This document shows positions 41,475-50,810 of a DNA stretch of 64,000 nucleotides, piece after piece. The notes beneath the pieces were generated by a model, which ran no database searches, had not been told where the DNA came from, and saw only the letters and a list, made by a program, of their open reading frames with translations. The stretch comes from Acidimicrobiaceae bacterium (GTDB lineage: Bacteria > Actinomycetota > Acidimicrobiia > Acidimicrobiales > Aldehydirespiratoraceae), in the NCBI GenBank assembly GCA_009842325.1, contig VYFQ01000036.1:1-64000 (forward strand), read 5' to 3'. The stretch's first letter is position 1, and every line of letters begins with the position of its first letter. Both the position numbers and the translations under genes were made by a program.

Positions 41475-42113
41475 ATGGCCACAAAGGCGATCGTCGGCAC
41501 CAAGGTCGGCATGACCCAGGTGTGGGACGACAACAACCAGGTCGTCGGCGTCACTGTCCTGCGGGTCTTGCCCTGCCGTGTCGTGCAGGTGAAGACCAAT
41601 GAGAACGACGGCTACAGCGCGATACAGGTCACCTACGGCATGGTCGACCCGGCCCGGCTCACCCAGCCCGAGGCCGGACACTTCCAGAGGGCCGGTGTGG
41701 ATCCGGGCCGCTCCGTCGTGGAGCTGCGCCTCGACGACGTGAGTGAGTACGCCGTCGGCCAGGAGATCGGCGTCGGCCTGCTCGATTCCGGTGAGAAGGT
41801 CGACGTGACCGCGGTGTCCAAGGGCAAGGGATTCACCGGCGTGATGAAGCGCCACGGTTTCAAGGGACAGCCTGCCGGTCATGGCGCTCACAAGGTGCAC
41901 CGCAAGCCCGGAGCGGTCGGCCAGTGCGCCACCCCCTCGAGGGTGTTCAAGGGCAAGAAGCTGCCCGGGCGGGCCGGAGCCACCCGGGTCACGACGCTCA
42001 ACCTCGAAGTGGTGAAGGCCGATGCCGATGCCGAGGTGCTGCTGGTCAAAGGGGCTGTACCCGGGCCGAAGGGCGGAACCGTGGTCGTGCGCAACGCGGT
42101 GAAGGACGGCTGA
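41475..42113 (+). CDS. rplC: Ribosomal protein L3 (uL3)
   Basis: A 212-residue early-assembly 50S protein. KAIVGTKVGMTQVWDDNNQV opens it. The central signature is KGFTGVMKRHGFKGQPAGHG, followed by GRAGATRVTTLNLEVV. It is the first gene of the continued S10 operon, 4 bases from rplD. Confidence 0.96.
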   Translation: MATKAIVGTKVGMTQVWDDNNQVVGVTVLRVLPCRVVQVKTNENDGYSAIQVTYGMVDPARLTQPEAGHFQRAGVDPGRSVVELRLDDVSEYAVGQEIGVGLLDSGEKVDVTAVSKGKGFTGVMKRHGFKGQPAGHGAHKVHRKPGAVGQCATPSRVFKGKKLPGRAGATRVTTLNLEVVKADADAEVLLVKGAVPGPKGGTVVVRNAVKDG

Positions 42114-42117
42114 GGCC

Positions 42118-42783
42118 ATGGAGCCGGTGAACGTCGTGTCGCCCAAGGGCCGCAAGGTCGGCGAGGTCGTCCTCGACGACTCGATCTTCGACGTGGAGCC
42201 CAACATCGGCGTGATGCACCAGGTGGTGACCGCCCAGCTCGCGGCCCGCAGGGCCGGCACCCACAGCACCAAGGGCCGGGCCGAGGTAGCCGGCGGCGGC
42301 TCCAAGCCCTGGCGCCAGAAGGGCACCGGCCGGGCCCGCCACGGCTCGATCCGGTCCCCGCAATGGCGGGGCGGCGGCGCGGCCCACGGTCCCAAGCCCC
42401 GCGACTACCGCCAGCGCACCCCCAAGAAGATGAAGCGCCTGGCCCTCGCCTCGGCGCTGTCGGATCGAGCTCGCTCGGGCAGCGTGATCGTGGTGGACCG
42501 CTGGCGTTTCGACGGGCCCCGCACCCGCGACGCCGCGGCGGCCCTCGATGCCATCGGAGCGACGGGCAAGGTCCTGGTGGTGCTGGGTGACGACGACTCC
42601 GACGCCCAGAAGAGCTTCCGCAATATTCCGCCGGTGCACTGCCTGCACTACCGCGAGCTGAACACCTACGACGTGCTCAACAGCGATGTGGTCGTGTTCA
42701 CGTCGGACACCCTGCCCAGCGGCCGCGGCGCTGACGACCAGCACCCCGACGGCGCCGAGAGCAACGGTGACTCCGATGCGTGA
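42118..42783 (+). CDS. rplD: Ribosomal protein L4 (uL4)
   Basis: A 221-residue protein. The exit-tunnel loop is marked by [20 protein letters not shown] and [14 protein letters not shown]. An acidic C-terminal tail of about 20 residues (Asp, Glu, Ser) goes beyond the family end. In E. coli L4 regulates the S10 operon through its leader. Its stop overlaps the rplW start by eight bases. Confidence 0.95.
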   Translation: MEPVNVVSPKGRKVGEVVLDDSIFDVEPNIGVMHQVVTAQLAARRAGTHSTKGRAEVAGGGSKPWRQKGTGRARHGSIRSPQWRGGGAAHGPKPRDYRQRTPKKMKRLALASALSDRARSGSVIVVDRWRFDGPRTRDAAAALDAIGATGKVLVVLGDDDSDAQKSFRNIPPVHCLHYRELNTYDVLNSDVVVFTSDTLPSGRGADDQHPDGAESNGDSDA

Positions 42784-43066
42784 TCACCGAGATGTGATCC
42801 TGCGCCCGGTCGTGTCGGAGAAGAGCTACGCGCTGCTCGCCGACAACGTCTACACCTTCATCGTCGCCCCGCAGGCCACGAAGCCGGAGATCCGGGCTGC
42901 GGTAGAGGCGATCTTCGATGTGGAGGTGGTGAAGGTGAACACGCTGCGCCGCAAGGGCAAGCGGCGCCACAACCGCCGCAACAACACCTGGGGTCGGCGT
43001 CCCGACACCAAGCGGGCCCTGGTCACACTGGCCGCGGGCGATTCGATCGATCTCTTCGAGGCCTGA
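42776..43066 (+). CDS. rplW: Ribosomal protein L23 (uL23)
   Basis: A 96-residue protein at the tunnel exit, where the signal recognition particle and trigger factor dock. [21 protein letters not shown] and [13 protein letters not shown] are typical. ATG 42776 lies inside the end of rplD (ATGCGTGA overlap). Confidence 0.95.
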   Translation: MRDHRDVILRPVVSEKSYALLADNVYTFIVAPQATKPEIRAAVEAIFDVEVVKVNTLRRKGKRRHNRRNNTWGRRPDTKRALVTLAAGDSIDLFEA

Positions 43067-43067
43067 C

Positions 43068-43904
43068 ATGGCGATCCGCAAGCGCAAACCGACCAGTCCC
43101 GGCCGCCGGTTCCAGACCGCGCCGGACTTCTCCGAGATCACCCGGTCGCAGCCTGAGCGCAGCCTCCTTGTGAAGCAGTCAGGCACCGGCGGCCGCAACA
43201 ACCATGGACGCAAGACGGCCCGTCACCGCGGCGGCGGCCACAAGCAGCGCTACCGCAAGATCGACTTCACCCGAACCAAGGACAACGTTCCGGCGACGGT
43301 GGCCGCCATCGAGTACGACCCCAACCGCACCTGCCGCATCGCGCTGCTCCACTATCACGACGGCGAGAAGCGGTACATCCTCGCGCCCAAGGGCCTGGAG
43401 GTGGGCGACCGGATCATGTCGGGCTCCCGGTCGGAGGTCCGTCCAGGCAACGCCATGGCCCTCCGCTACATTCCGGTGGGCACGGTCGTGCACAACGTGG
43501 AGTTGAAGGCCGGCGGAGGCGGGCGGATAGGCCGCAGCGCCGGAGCCAGCGTGCAGCTCGTGGCCAAGGAGGGCCGGTTCGCCACGCTTCGCCTGCCCAG
43601 CACGGAGATGAGGCGGGTGCCGATCGACTGCCGGGCCACGATCGGCGAGGTCGGCAACTCCGAGCACGAACTCACCAAGATCGGCAAGGCGGGCCGCAAC
43701 CGCTGGAAGGGCGTGAGGCCCCAGACCCGGGGCGTGGCCATGAACCCGGTCGACCACCCCCTCGGCGGCGGAGAGGGCAAGTCCTCGGGCGGACGCCACC
43801 CGGTGTCTCCCTGGGGCAAGCCCGAAGGACGGACCCGCGCCCGCCGCAAGGACTCAGACAAGCTGATCGTTCGACGCCGCCGCCGGCGCGGCACCCGGAG
43901 GTAG
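43068..43904 (+). CDS. rplB: Ribosomal protein L2 (uL2)
   Basis: A 278-residue peptidyl-transferase-centre protein. [24 protein letters not shown] C-terminal signature with the conserved His is present, as is [19 protein letters not shown]. Length is standard. It lies one base after rplW and four bases before rpsS. Confidence 0.96.
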   Translation: MAIRKRKPTSPGRRFQTAPDFSEITRSQPERSLLVKQSGTGGRNNHGRKTARHRGGGHKQRYRKIDFTRTKDNVPATVAAIEYDPNRTCRIALLHYHDGEKRYILAPKGLEVGDRIMSGSRSEVRPGNAMALRYIPVGTVVHNVELKAGGGGRIGRSAGASVQLVAKEGRFATLRLPSTEMRRVPIDCRATIGEVGNSEHELTKIGKAGRNRWKGVRPQTRGVAMNPVDHPLGGGEGKSSGGRHPVSPWGKPEGRTRARRKDSDKLIVRRRRRRGTRR

Positions 43905-43908
43905 AGCC

Positions 43909-44187
43909 ATGCCTCGCAGCCTCAAGAAGGGTCCCTTCGTGGACGACCATCTGCTGCGCAAGATTGACGAGCTCAACGAGCGCAATGAGAAGAGGGTCGT
44001 CAAGACGTGGTCGCGCCGGTCCACCATCATCCCCGACATGGTGGGTCACACCCTGGCGGTGCACGACGGCCGCAAGCACGTGCCGGTCTACATCACCGAG
44101 TCGATGGTGGGCCACAAGCTGGGCGAGTTCGCACCCACCCGTACGTTCCGGTTCCACGCCGGCCAGGAGCGGGGGGCTCGCCGCTGA
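43909..44187 (+). CDS. rpsS: Ribosomal protein S19 (uS19)
   Basis: A 92-residue head protein of the small subunit. [19 protein letters not shown] and [20 protein letters not shown] are diagnostic. Its stop shares one base with the rplV start (TGATG). Confidence 0.96.
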   Translation: MPRSLKKGPFVDDHLLRKIDELNERNEKRVVKTWSRRSTIIPDMVGHTLAVHDGRKHVPVYITESMVGHKLGEFAPTRTFRFHAGQERGARR

Positions 44188-44843
44188 TGGTCGGGGTCAA
44201 GACCAATGAGCGGCCCGGAACGCGGGCACGAGCCTCCTACGTGCGCAGCTCGGCGTACAAGGCCCGCGAGGTACTGGACCTCATCCGGGGCAAGAGCTGC
44301 GCCGACGCCCAGGACATCCTGGCCTTCTCAGACCGCGACGTTGCTCGGCCCATCGGCAAGGTCCTGGACTCGGCCCTGGCCAATGCCGAGCACAACGATG
44401 GTCTCGACGCCGACGAGCTGTACGTGTCGGCCTGCTATGCCGATGAGGGCCCGACTCTCAAGCGCTGGCGGCCCCGGGCCCGGGGCCGGGCCACCCGCAT
44501 CCGCAAGCGCACGTGCCACATCACGGTGATCGTGAGCCGCTACGACCCCGAGACGCTCGAGAAGGTGCGGGCCAAGCAGTCACGGCGCGGCGTCGCCACC
44601 GCGGAGGCCCGCCGCCGCCGGGTGGCCCGGTCCCGTGCTGCCGCCCAAACGGAGGCAGCGGCATCCGACGAGCAAGCCGAAGAAGTGGACGTGGAGGCGG
44701 AGGCCGACGTGGAGGCCCAGGCCGCGGCCGTGGTTGAGGCCACCGAGGCGGCCATGGCCGGCGACGGCGACGCAGACGCTGAGGAGTCCGACGCTGGGGA
44801 GTCCGACGCTGAAGAGTCCGACAAGGCTGACGGGAGCGGCTGA
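44187..44843 (+). CDS. rplV: Ribosomal protein L22 (uL22) with long acidic tail
   Basis: A 218-residue protein. The normal L22 core covers about residues 1-120 ([20 protein letters not shown] through [10 protein letters not shown]), including the tunnel-lining hairpin around [11 protein letters not shown] basic helix then leads into an acidic Ala/Glu/Asp tail of about 75 residues ending in repeated GAGTCCGACGCT-like units ([14 protein letters not shown]). L22 is usually 110-130 residues; Ala-rich extensions are known in other actinobacteria, but this tail is strongly acidic. Start ATG 44187, from the TGATG overlap. Confidence 0.93.
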   Translation: MVGVKTNERPGTRARASYVRSSAYKAREVLDLIRGKSCADAQDILAFSDRDVARPIGKVLDSALANAEHNDGLDADELYVSACYADEGPTLKRWRPRARGRATRIRKRTCHITVIVSRYDPETLEKVRAKQSRRGVATAEARRRRVARSRAAAQTEAAASDEQAEEVDVEAEADVEAQAAAVVEATEAAMAGDGDADAEESDAGESDAEESDKADGSG

Positions 44844-45742
44844 TGGGTCAGAAGGTCAACCCCTACGGGTTCCGCCTGGGCGTTACCACCGAGTGGAAGA
44901 GCCGCTGGTTCGCCGACCGCAAGGAGTATGCGGACAACGTCATCGAGGACTGGAAGATCCGGGACTTCCTGATGACCGAGCTGCCTCATGCGGCCATCAG
45001 CCGCGTGGAGGTGGAACGCACCCGCGATCGCCTGCGGGTCGATGTGCACACGGCGCGGCCCGGCATCGTGATCGGCCGCCGCGGCGCCGAGGCCGATCGG
45101 CTGCGGGCCGGCCTCACGGAGATCAGCGGCAACCCCCGGGTGCAGCTCAACATCCAGGAGATCAAGCAGCCCGAACTCGACGCCGCTCTGATTGCCCAGG
45201 GAGTAGCCGACCAGCTCACCGGCCGCGTGGCCTTCCGTCGAGCGATGAAGCGGGCCGTGCAGAACGCCCAGCGGGCTGGTGCTCTGGGAATCCGGGTGCA
45301 GTGCTCGGGGCGGCTGGGCGGCTCGGAGATGGCTCGCACCGAGTGGTACCGCGAGGGGCGCGTGCCGCTTCACACCCTGCGGGCCGACGTGGACTACGGA
45401 TTCCGCGAGGCCCGCACCACCTACGGCCGGATCGGCGTGAAGGTGTGGCTCTACAAGGGCGACATCCTGCCCTACAAGACGCTCTCCGAGGACAAGGCCT
45501 CCAAGGAGGCCGCCATGGCCGCAGGGGAGACATCGGGCCCCGGGGCCAGGCCTCGCAAGATCGTCTCGTCCTCGGCAGCCCGGCGCCGCGAGTTCAGCGA
45601 CGAGACAGTCGACGAGGAGCCGGCGCCGCTCATCGGCGAGGCCGACCCGGAGTTCGAGAAGCTGCTCGACGAGGAGGCCGCCATCGAGGCCTCCACCCGC
45701 GAGCACCACGAGACGCCGCACTTCCGCCCAGGCGACGACTGA
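44843..45742 (+). CDS. rpsC: Ribosomal protein S3 (uS3) with acidic C-terminal extension
   Basis: A 299-residue protein at the mRNA entry. [19 protein letters not shown] starts it. The KH domain has [17 protein letters not shown] and the C-terminal core ends near [13 protein letters not shown]. About 80 further residues, mostly acidic near the end, exceed the E. coli length (233). ATG 44843 overlaps the rplV stop by one base. Confidence 0.94.
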   Translation: MGQKVNPYGFRLGVTTEWKSRWFADRKEYADNVIEDWKIRDFLMTELPHAAISRVEVERTRDRLRVDVHTARPGIVIGRRGAEADRLRAGLTEISGNPRVQLNIQEIKQPELDAALIAQGVADQLTGRVAFRRAMKRAVQNAQRAGALGIRVQCSGRLGGSEMARTEWYREGRVPLHTLRADVDYGFREARTTYGRIGVKVWLYKGDILPYKTLSEDKASKEAAMAAGETSGPGARPRKIVSSSAARRREFSDETVDEEPAPLIGEADPEFEKLLDEEAAIEASTREHHETPHFRPGDD

Positions 45743-45752
45743 GAGAGCTGTC

Positions 45753-46169
45753 ATGTTGATGCCGCGCAAGGTCCGCCACCGCAAGCACCATCGGGGCCGC
45801 ACCAAGGGTGTCGCGAAGGGACGCACCGAGGTTGCCCACGGCGACTACGGCATCCAGGCCCTCGAACCCGGGTGGCTCACGTCCCGCCAGATCGAGGCTG
45901 CCCGTGTGGCCATGACCCGGCACATCAAGCGGGGCGGCAAGGTCTGGATCAACGTGTTCCCCGACAAGCCGGTGACCAAGAAGCCGGCCGAGACGCGGAT
46001 GGGGTCGGGCAAGGGCAACCCCGAGCACTGGGTGGCAGTCGTGCGGCCCGGCCGCGTCCTGTTCGAGTTGTCCTACCACGACGAGGGCATCGCACGGGGC
46101 GCCATCGACCGGGCCATTCAGAAGCTGCCCATGAAGGCCCGCTTCATCGCTCGGGAGGAGGGGTTCTAG
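45753..46169 (+). CDS. rplP: Ribosomal protein L16 (uL16)
   Basis: A 138-residue protein near the A-site t[22 protein letters not shown] and [20 protein letters not shown] are the signatures. A second ATG two codons in (45759) is possible. It abuts rpmC without a spacer. Confidence 0.96.
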   Translation: MLMPRKVRHRKHHRGRTKGVAKGRTEVAHGDYGIQALEPGWLTSRQIEAARVAMTRHIKRGGKVWINVFPDKPVTKKPAETRMGSGKGNPEHWVAVVRPGRVLFELSYHDEGIARGAIDRAIQKLPMKARFIAREEGF

Positions 46170-46400
46170 ATGGCCCGCGCCAAGGCCCTGACCGATCTGG
46201 GCGACACCGATTTGATCGAGCGCTTGTCGGAGGCGAAGGAGGAGCTGTTCAATCTGCGCTTCCAGTTCGCCACCGGTCAGCTGGACAACCCGGCTCGCCT
46301 CAAGCAGGTGCGCCGTGACATCGCTCGCACGCTCACCGAGCTGCGGGCCCGCGAGATCGCGGCCGCGGAGGCGGAGCTGGCCGCAGCCGAGGGGAGATGA
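46170..46400 (+). CDS. rpmC: Ribosomal protein L29 (uL29)
   Basis: A 76-residue two-helix protein near the tunnel exit. [20 protein letters not shown] and the helix [17 protein letters not shown] identify it. An Ala/Glu-rich tail follows. It overlaps rpsQ by four bases (ATGA). Confidence 0.95.
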   Translation: MARAKALTDLGDTDLIERLSEAKEELFNLRFQFATGQLDNPARLKQVRRDIARTLTELRAREIAAAEAELAAAEGR

Positions 46401-46675
46401 CGATGGCTGAAGACTCAGGAACGCGCCGCAACGGCCGCAAGGTGCGGGAGGGTGTCGTGGTCTCCAACCGTATGGACAAGACCGCGATCGTCGAGGCCAC
46501 CGAGCGGGTCCGGCATCCGCGCTACGACAAGACGGTTCAGCGCAGGTCCCGCCTCGCCGTCCACGACGCCGAGAACACCCTGGGTGTGGGCGACCTCGTG
46601 CGGGTGGCCGAGACCCGGCCGCTGTCCAAGACCAAGCGCTGGCGCCTAGTGGAGATCTTGGAGCGTGCCAAGTGA
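46397..46675 (+). CDS. rpsQ: Ribosomal protein S17 (uS17)
   Basis: A 92-residue OB-fold protein. [20 protein letters not shown] and [20 protein letters not shown] are typical. ATG 46397 overlaps rpmC; ATG 46403 would also serve. It overlaps rplN by four bases (GTGA). Confidence 0.95.
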   Translation: MTMAEDSGTRRNGRKVREGVVVSNRMDKTAIVEATERVRHPRYDKTVQRRSRLAVHDAENTLGVGDLVRVAETRPLSKTKRWRLVEILERAK

Positions 46676-47040
46676 TCCAGCAGGAGTCCCGGCTGCGCGT
46701 CGCCGACAACTCCGGCGCCAAGGAGGTGCTGTGCATCAAGGTGCTCGGCGGCTCCAAGCGCCGCTACGCATCGGTCGGCGACGTGTTCGTGGCCACGGTC
46801 AAGGACGCCATCCCGGGTGCGCAGGTCCGCAAGGGCGACCTTGTGCGTTGCGTGGTCGTGCGTACCCGCAAGGAGAAGCGCCGCGGCGATGGCAGCTACA
46901 TCCGCTTCGACGAGAACGCCGCGGTCCTGATCAACGAACAGGACCAGCCCCGGGGCACCCGCATCTTCGGGCCGGTGGGCCGCGAGCTTCGAGACAAGCA
47001 GTTCATGCGCATCGTGTCGCTGGCGCCGGAGGTGCTGTAG
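46672..47040 (+). CDS. rplN: Ribosomal protein L14 (uL14)
   Basis: A 122-residue protein bridging the subunits. [20 protein letters not shown] and the C-terminal [20 protein letters not shown] are diagnostic. The GTG start lies within the rpsQ end. It is directly followed by rplX. Confidence 0.96.
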   Translation: MIQQESRLRVADNSGAKEVLCIKVLGGSKRRYASVGDVFVATVKDAIPGAQVRKGDLVRCVVVRTRKEKRRGDGSYIRFDENAAVLINEQDQPRGTRIFGPVGRELRDKQFMRIVSLAPEVL

Positions 47041-47391
47041 ATGGCCAGAGGCTCCAAGAGCTCTCGCCCGTCCCGGCGCTCCATGAAGATCGTCAAGGGC
47101 GACCGGGTCGTGGTGCTGACCGGCAAGGACGCCGGCCTGGAGGGCACGGTCGAACGGGTCATTGTCGCGGAGGGCAAGGTGATCGTCGAGGGTGTCAACG
47201 TCGCCATGCGGCATCAGGCACCCACCCGCAACGTGCAGCAGGGCGGCATCATCCAGAAGACGATGCCGATCGACGCGTCCAACGTCGCCCTGGTGAGCCC
47301 GACCGACGGCAAACCCACCCGGGTGGGCTACCGGTTCACGCCCGAGGGCACCAAGGTCCGCATCTGCCGCCGCACGGGGGCCGACCTGTGA
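47041..47391 (+). CDS. rplX: Ribosomal protein L24 (uL24)
   Basis: A 116-residue assembly-initiator protein with a KOW motif ([19 protein letters not shown]). It carries an N-terminal Ser/Arg-rich extension of about 14 residues. It overlaps rplE by four bases. Confidence 0.95.
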   Translation: MARGSKSSRPSRRSMKIVKGDRVVVLTGKDAGLEGTVERVIVAEGKVIVEGVNVAMRHQAPTRNVQQGGIIQKTMPIDASNVALVSPTDGKPTRVGYRFTPEGTKVRICRRTGADL

Positions 47392-47957
47392 GTACCGCAA
47401 CCGACTACCGGCCCCGGCTGCGCACCGCGTTCGACACCGAGATCAAGCAGGCGCTCGTCGAGCAGTTGGAGCTGTCCAACGTGATGATGGTGCCCAAGCT
47501 CTCCAAGATCGTGCTCAACATGGGCGTGGGCGATGCCATTACCCAGGCGAAGCTGCTGGAGGGCGCACTGGCCGACTTGGCCGTGATCTCGGGCCAGAAG
47601 CCGGTCATCACCCGGGCCAAGCGGTCGCTGGCCAGCTTCAAGCTGCGCGCCGGCATGGCCATCGGATGCAAGGTCACACTGCGAGGTGACCGCATGTACG
47701 AGTTCTTCGACCGGCTCATCACGCTGGCCATCCCTCGCATCCGCGACTTCCGCGGGCTGCCGCTGCGGTCCTTCGACGGCAGTGGCAACTACACGTTCGG
47801 GATCACCGAACAGCTCATCTTCCCGGAGGTCGACTACGACACGGTCGACGCCACCCGGGGGATGGACATCACGATCGTCACGACAGCCGAGTCGGACACT
47901 GAGGGCCGGGCGCTCCTGGAGGCGTTCGGGTTTCCGTTCCGCCGAGAGGGGCAATGA
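47388..47957 (+). CDS. rplE: Ribosomal protein L5 (uL5)
   Basis: A 189-residue 5S-rRNA-binding protein. [19 protein letters not shown] and [18 protein letters not shown] are diagnostic. GTG 47388 is inside the rplX stop (GTGA); the frame is open far upstream in a non-coding phase of rplX and rplN. Confidence 0.95.
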   Translation: MSTATDYRPRLRTAFDTEIKQALVEQLELSNVMMVPKLSKIVLNMGVGDAITQAKLLEGALADLAVISGQKPVITRAKRSLASFKLRAGMAIGCKVTLRGDRMYEFFDRLITLAIPRIRDFRGLPLRSFDGSGNYTFGITEQLIFPEVDYDTVDATRGMDITIVTTAESDTEGRALLEAFGFPFRREGQ

Positions 47958-47960
47958 GCG

Positions 47961-48146
47961 ATGGCCAAGAAGGCTCTGAGGGAGAAGCAGCAACGCACTC
48001 CGAAGTTCAAGGTGCGGGCCTACACGCGGTGCCGTGTGTGTGGCCGGCCCCGTTCCGTGTACAGGAAGTTCAGCCTGTGCCGCATCTGCCTGCGCGACCT
48101 GGCCCATGCCGGGGAGTTGCCCGGCGTGAAGAAGGCGAGCTGGTGA
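47961..48146 (+). CDS. rpsZ: Ribosomal protein S14, zinc-binding short form (uS14, type Z)
   Basis: A 61-residue protein with the C-x2-C...C-x2-C zinc knuckle ([20 protein letters not shown]). The zinc-dependent short form is usual at this operon position in actinobacteria; a zinc-free longer paralogue may exist elsewhere under zinc control. The spacing is three bases to rplE and 12 to rpsH. Confidence 0.96.
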   Translation: MAKKALREKQQRTPKFKVRAYTRCRVCGRPRSVYRKFSLCRICLRDLAHAGELPGVKKASW

Positions 48147-48158
48147 GGTGACCTGCCG

Positions 48159-48563
48159 ATGACGATGACAGATCCGATCGCAGACATGCTGACCCGCATC
48201 CGCAACGCCAATGTGGCTATGCACGACGAGGTCTCCATGCCCTCGTCGAAGCGCAAGCTGGCCTTGGCCGATGTCCTGCAGCGTGAGGGCTACATCGCGT
48301 CCTATGCCGAGAAGGAGAACACGCCTCGGCCGGGCAGGACGCTCACGATCGAGATGAAGTACTCCCCCGAGCGCGACCGCGTCATCCGGGGACTGCGGCG
48401 AATCTCCAAGCCGGGGCTGCGCATCTACCGGAAGCGCGACGAGATCCCGCGGGTGCAGGGCGGGCTCGGAGTGGCCGTGGTGTCGACCAACAGGGGTCTG
48501 ATGAGCGATCGAGAGGCGAGGAGGAACCGCATGGGCGGCGAGATCCTCTGCTACGTGTGGTGA
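48159..48563 (+). CDS. rpsH: Ribosomal protein S8 (uS8)
   Basis: A 134-residue central-domain 16S protein. [19 protein letters not shown] and the C-terminal [20 protein letters not shown] are diagnostic. ATG 48159 or 48165 could start it. In E. coli S8 regulates the spc operon through the rplE region. Confidence 0.96.
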   Translation: MTMTDPIADMLTRIRNANVAMHDEVSMPSSKRKLALADVLQREGYIASYAEKENTPRPGRTLTIEMKYSPERDRVIRGLRRISKPGLRIYRKRDEIPRVQGGLGVAVVSTNRGLMSDREARRNRMGGEILCYVW

Positions 48564-48570
48564 TCCTGCA

Positions 48571-49110
48571 ATGAGTCGCGTAGGGAATTCCCCGATCACG
48601 GTCCCCAGCGGCGTGGAGATCGGTGTCGACGGCCGAAGGGTGGTCGTGACCGGAGCCAAGGGCACGCTGAGCCGAGACCTGCCCGGCGAGATCACGCTGC
48701 GGGCCGACGATGGCATCCTGCACGTCGAGCGTCCCGACGACACCGCGCAGAACAGGTCGTTGCACGGGCTCACCCGGAGCCTGGTGCAGAACATGGTCAC
48801 CGGGGTGACCGAGGGGTTCACCAAGGAGCTGCGGATCCAAGGGGTGGGCTACAGGGTGGCTGAGTCCACTCCCACCTCGCTGGAGCTGTCCTTGGGCTTC
48901 AGCCACACCGTGAAGATCGCGGCGCCCGAGGGTGTGGAGTTCGAGGTGCCGCAGCGCACCCAGATCGTCGTCAAGGGCATCGACAAGCAGCTCGTCGGCC
49001 AGGTGGCAGCCGACATCAGGAAGTGGCGACCGCCCGAGCCCTACAAGGGGAAGGGCATTCGCTACGCCGACGAGCGGGTCAAGCGCAAGGCCGGAAAGGC
49101 GGCGAAGTAG
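48571..49110 (+). CDS. rplF: Ribosomal protein L6 (uL6)
   Basis: A 179-residue two-domain protein near the factor-binding site. [20 protein letters not shown] opens it, and the C-terminal motif [18 protein letters not shown] is diagnostic. It is two bases from rplR. Confidence 0.96.
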   Translation: MSRVGNSPITVPSGVEIGVDGRRVVVTGAKGTLSRDLPGEITLRADDGILHVERPDDTAQNRSLHGLTRSLVQNMVTGVTEGFTKELRIQGVGYRVAESTPTSLELSLGFSHTVKIAAPEGVEFEVPQRTQIVVKGIDKQLVGQVAADIRKWRPPEPYKGKGIRYADERVKRKAGKAAK

Positions 49111-49112
49111 TC

Positions 49113-49478
49113 ATGGTCGATCAGGCCAGGAAACGCCGGGAGGGCCGCATCCGCCGTCACCGTCGCGTCCGCAAGAAGGTGCAGGGCACGGCCGGCCGGC
49201 CGCGCCTGTCGGTGTTCCGGTCGAGCCGGCACATCTCCGCACAGCTCATCGACGACCTCGAGGGCGTCACCCTGGTGTCGGCGTCCACTCTGGAGGCCGA
49301 CCTCCGTTCCGCTCCGGGTGGCAACGTGGCCGCGGCCCGCACGGTGGGGACGCTGGTAGCGCAGCGCGCATCGGAAGCAGGAATCACGGCCGCGGTGTTC
49401 GATCGGGGCGGTTACAAGTACCACGGCAGGGTGGCCGAGCTCGCCGACGCGGCTCGCGCGGCAGGATTGGAGTTCTGA
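49113..49478 (+). CDS. rplR: Ribosomal protein L18 (uL18)
   Basis: A 121-residue 5S-rRNA-binding protein. [20 protein letters not shown] and [20 protein letters not shown] are diagnostic. ATG 49113 is chosen over an in-frame upstream frame that lies within rplF. Its stop overlaps the start of a 17-codon open frame. Confidence 0.95.
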   Translation: MVDQARKRREGRIRRHRRVRKKVQGTAGRPRLSVFRSSRHISAQLIDDLEGVTLVSASTLEADLRSAPGGNVAAARTVGTLVAQRASEAGITAAVFDRGGYKYHGRVAELADAARAAGLEF

Positions 49479-49531
49479 TGAGCGAGGAGCGACCGTTCCT
49501 TCCAGGAGCGAAGGGATCGGAGTGGCCATGA
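49478..49531 (+). CDS. 17-codon open frame between rplR and rpsE with a duplicated start
   Basis: The frame ATG 49478 to TGA 49531 overlaps the rplR stop (TGATG) at one end and the rpsE ATG (ATGA) at the other. Its first 14 bases (ATGAGCGAGGAGCG) are repeated exactly at the rpsE start, 50 bases downstream. It may be a leader peptide that couples rplR and rpsE translation, or only a by-product of a small duplication. It encodes no recognisable protein. Confidence 0.3.
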   Translation: MSEERPFLPGAKGSEWP

Positions 49532-50112
49532 GCGAGGAGCGCACAGGCGGTGCGCCGCTGCGAGAGTCGCGGGTGATCAACATCAACCGGGTCGCCAAGG
49601 TGGTCAAGGGCGGACGCCGGTTCTCCTTCACGGCGCTGGTCGTGATCGGCGACGGTGCCGGCCGGGTCGGCCTGGGTTACGGGAAGGCCAAGGAGGTGCC
49701 CCTGGCCATCCAGAAGGGCACCGAGGAAGCCCGGCGGAACGTGTTCGAGGTTCCGATGGCGGGCAGCACGATCATGCATCCCGTGATCGGCACGACCGGA
49801 GCCGGCCGTGTGCTGCTGAAGCCGGCCGCTCCCGGAACCGGTGTGATCGCAGGCGGCGCGGCTCGGGCCATCCTCGAAGAGGCAGGCATCGGCGACGTGC
49901 TGTGCAAGTCGCTCGGCTCGCCCAACCACATCAATGTGGCCAGGGCCACCATCAGCGGGCTGCAGTCGCTGCGCCGCCCCGACGAGGTCGCCCGCCTGCG
50001 GGGCCTGGAACCGACCGATTTCTTGCCCAAGGGCCTGTGGGACGCGTACCAGACCACCCGGATGGACCGGGCCGCGGCGGCCCAGCGCAGCGACGAGGCC
50101 GAGGAGGAGTGA
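49528..50112 (+). CDS. rpsE: Ribosomal protein S5 (uS5)
   Basis: A 194-residue decoding-fidelity protein. [20 protein letters not shown] and [20 protein letters not shown] are diagnostic, and [16 protein letters not shown] marks the C-terminal domain. A short acidic end (DEAEEE) follows. ATG 49528 is chosen; GTG 49522 is two codons upstream. It overlaps rpmD by one base (TGATG). Confidence 0.96.
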   Translation: MSEERTGGAPLRESRVININRVAKVVKGGRRFSFTALVVIGDGAGRVGLGYGKAKEVPLAIQKGTEEARRNVFEVPMAGSTIMHPVIGTTGAGRVLLKPAAPGTGVIAGGAARAILEEAGIGDVLCKSLGSPNHINVARATISGLQSLRRPDEVARLRGLEPTDFLPKGLWDAYQTTRMDRAAAAQRSDEAEEE

Positions 50113-50294
50113 TGGCTCTCCGGGTGACCCAGGTCCGCTCGGCCATCGGCTCGAAGCCAAAGCAGCGCGGTACGCTTCGAGCTCTCGGTTTGGGACGGAT
50201 CGGCCGGAGCAACACCTTGCCCGACCGTCCCGAGATCCGCGGCATGATCCAACGGGTTCCCCACTTGGTCTCCGTAGAGGAGGTGGACGGATGA
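50112..50294 (+). CDS. rpmD: Ribosomal protein L30 (uL30)
   Basis: A 60-residue protein. RVTQVRSAIGSKPKQRGTLR and GLGRIGRSNTLPDRPEIRGM are the signatures. ATG 50112 comes from the overlap with the rpsE stop, and the end overlaps rplO by four bases. Confidence 0.95.
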   Translation: MALRVTQVRSAIGSKPKQRGTLRALGLGRIGRSNTLPDRPEIRGMIQRVPHLVSVEEVDG

Positions 50295-50794
50295 CAGAGC
50301 AGACGAAGCTGCACGATCTGCGGTCCGCTCCCGGGGCCCGCAAGAGGCCCAAGCGGGTGGCGCGGGGCATCGCAGGGCGCGGCGGCAAGACCGCGGGCCG
50401 CGGCATGAAGGGCCAGAAGGCCCGCAGCAAGGTGCCCGTCGGCTTCGAGGGCGGGCAGATGCCGCTGCTGCGCCGCGTCCCCAAGTGGCGGGGATTCACC
50501 AACCCGTTCAGGGTCGAGTACCAGCCTGTCAACCTCGACACCATCGAGGCCACCGGACTGGACGAGATCTCGCCGGAGACACTGCGCGAGCGGGGTCTCG
50601 TCGGCAAGAAGGCTCTCGTGAAGGTGCTGGGCCGGGGCGAGATCAGCCGGGCGGTGCGGGTGAAGGCCCACGCCGTGTCGGCAGCCGCGGCGGAGGCCAT
50701 TGCCGCAGCCGGCGGCAGCGTCGAGATCATCGACAAGCCCTGGGGCGATCGCCGGCCGCCCCACGGCAGCTACAACCAGCACACCAACCGCTGA
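50291..50794 (+). CDS. rplO: Ribosomal protein L15 (uL15)
   Basis: A 167-residue protein. The Gly/Arg/Lys-rich N-terminal part includes RVARGIAGRGGKTAGRGMKG and GFEGGQMPLLRRVPKWRGF. ATG 50291 overlaps rpmD (ATGA). It is followed by secY after 16 bases, the conserved order. Confidence 0.95.
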   Translation: MTEQTKLHDLRSAPGARKRPKRVARGIAGRGGKTAGRGMKGQKARSKVPVGFEGGQMPLLRRVPKWRGFTNPFRVEYQPVNLDTIEATGLDEISPETLRERGLVGKKALVKVLGRGEISRAVRVKAHAVSAAAAEAIAAAGGSVEIIDKPWGDRRPPHGSYNQHTNR

Positions 50795-50810
50795 GAGGAG
50801 AGGGCTGGCC

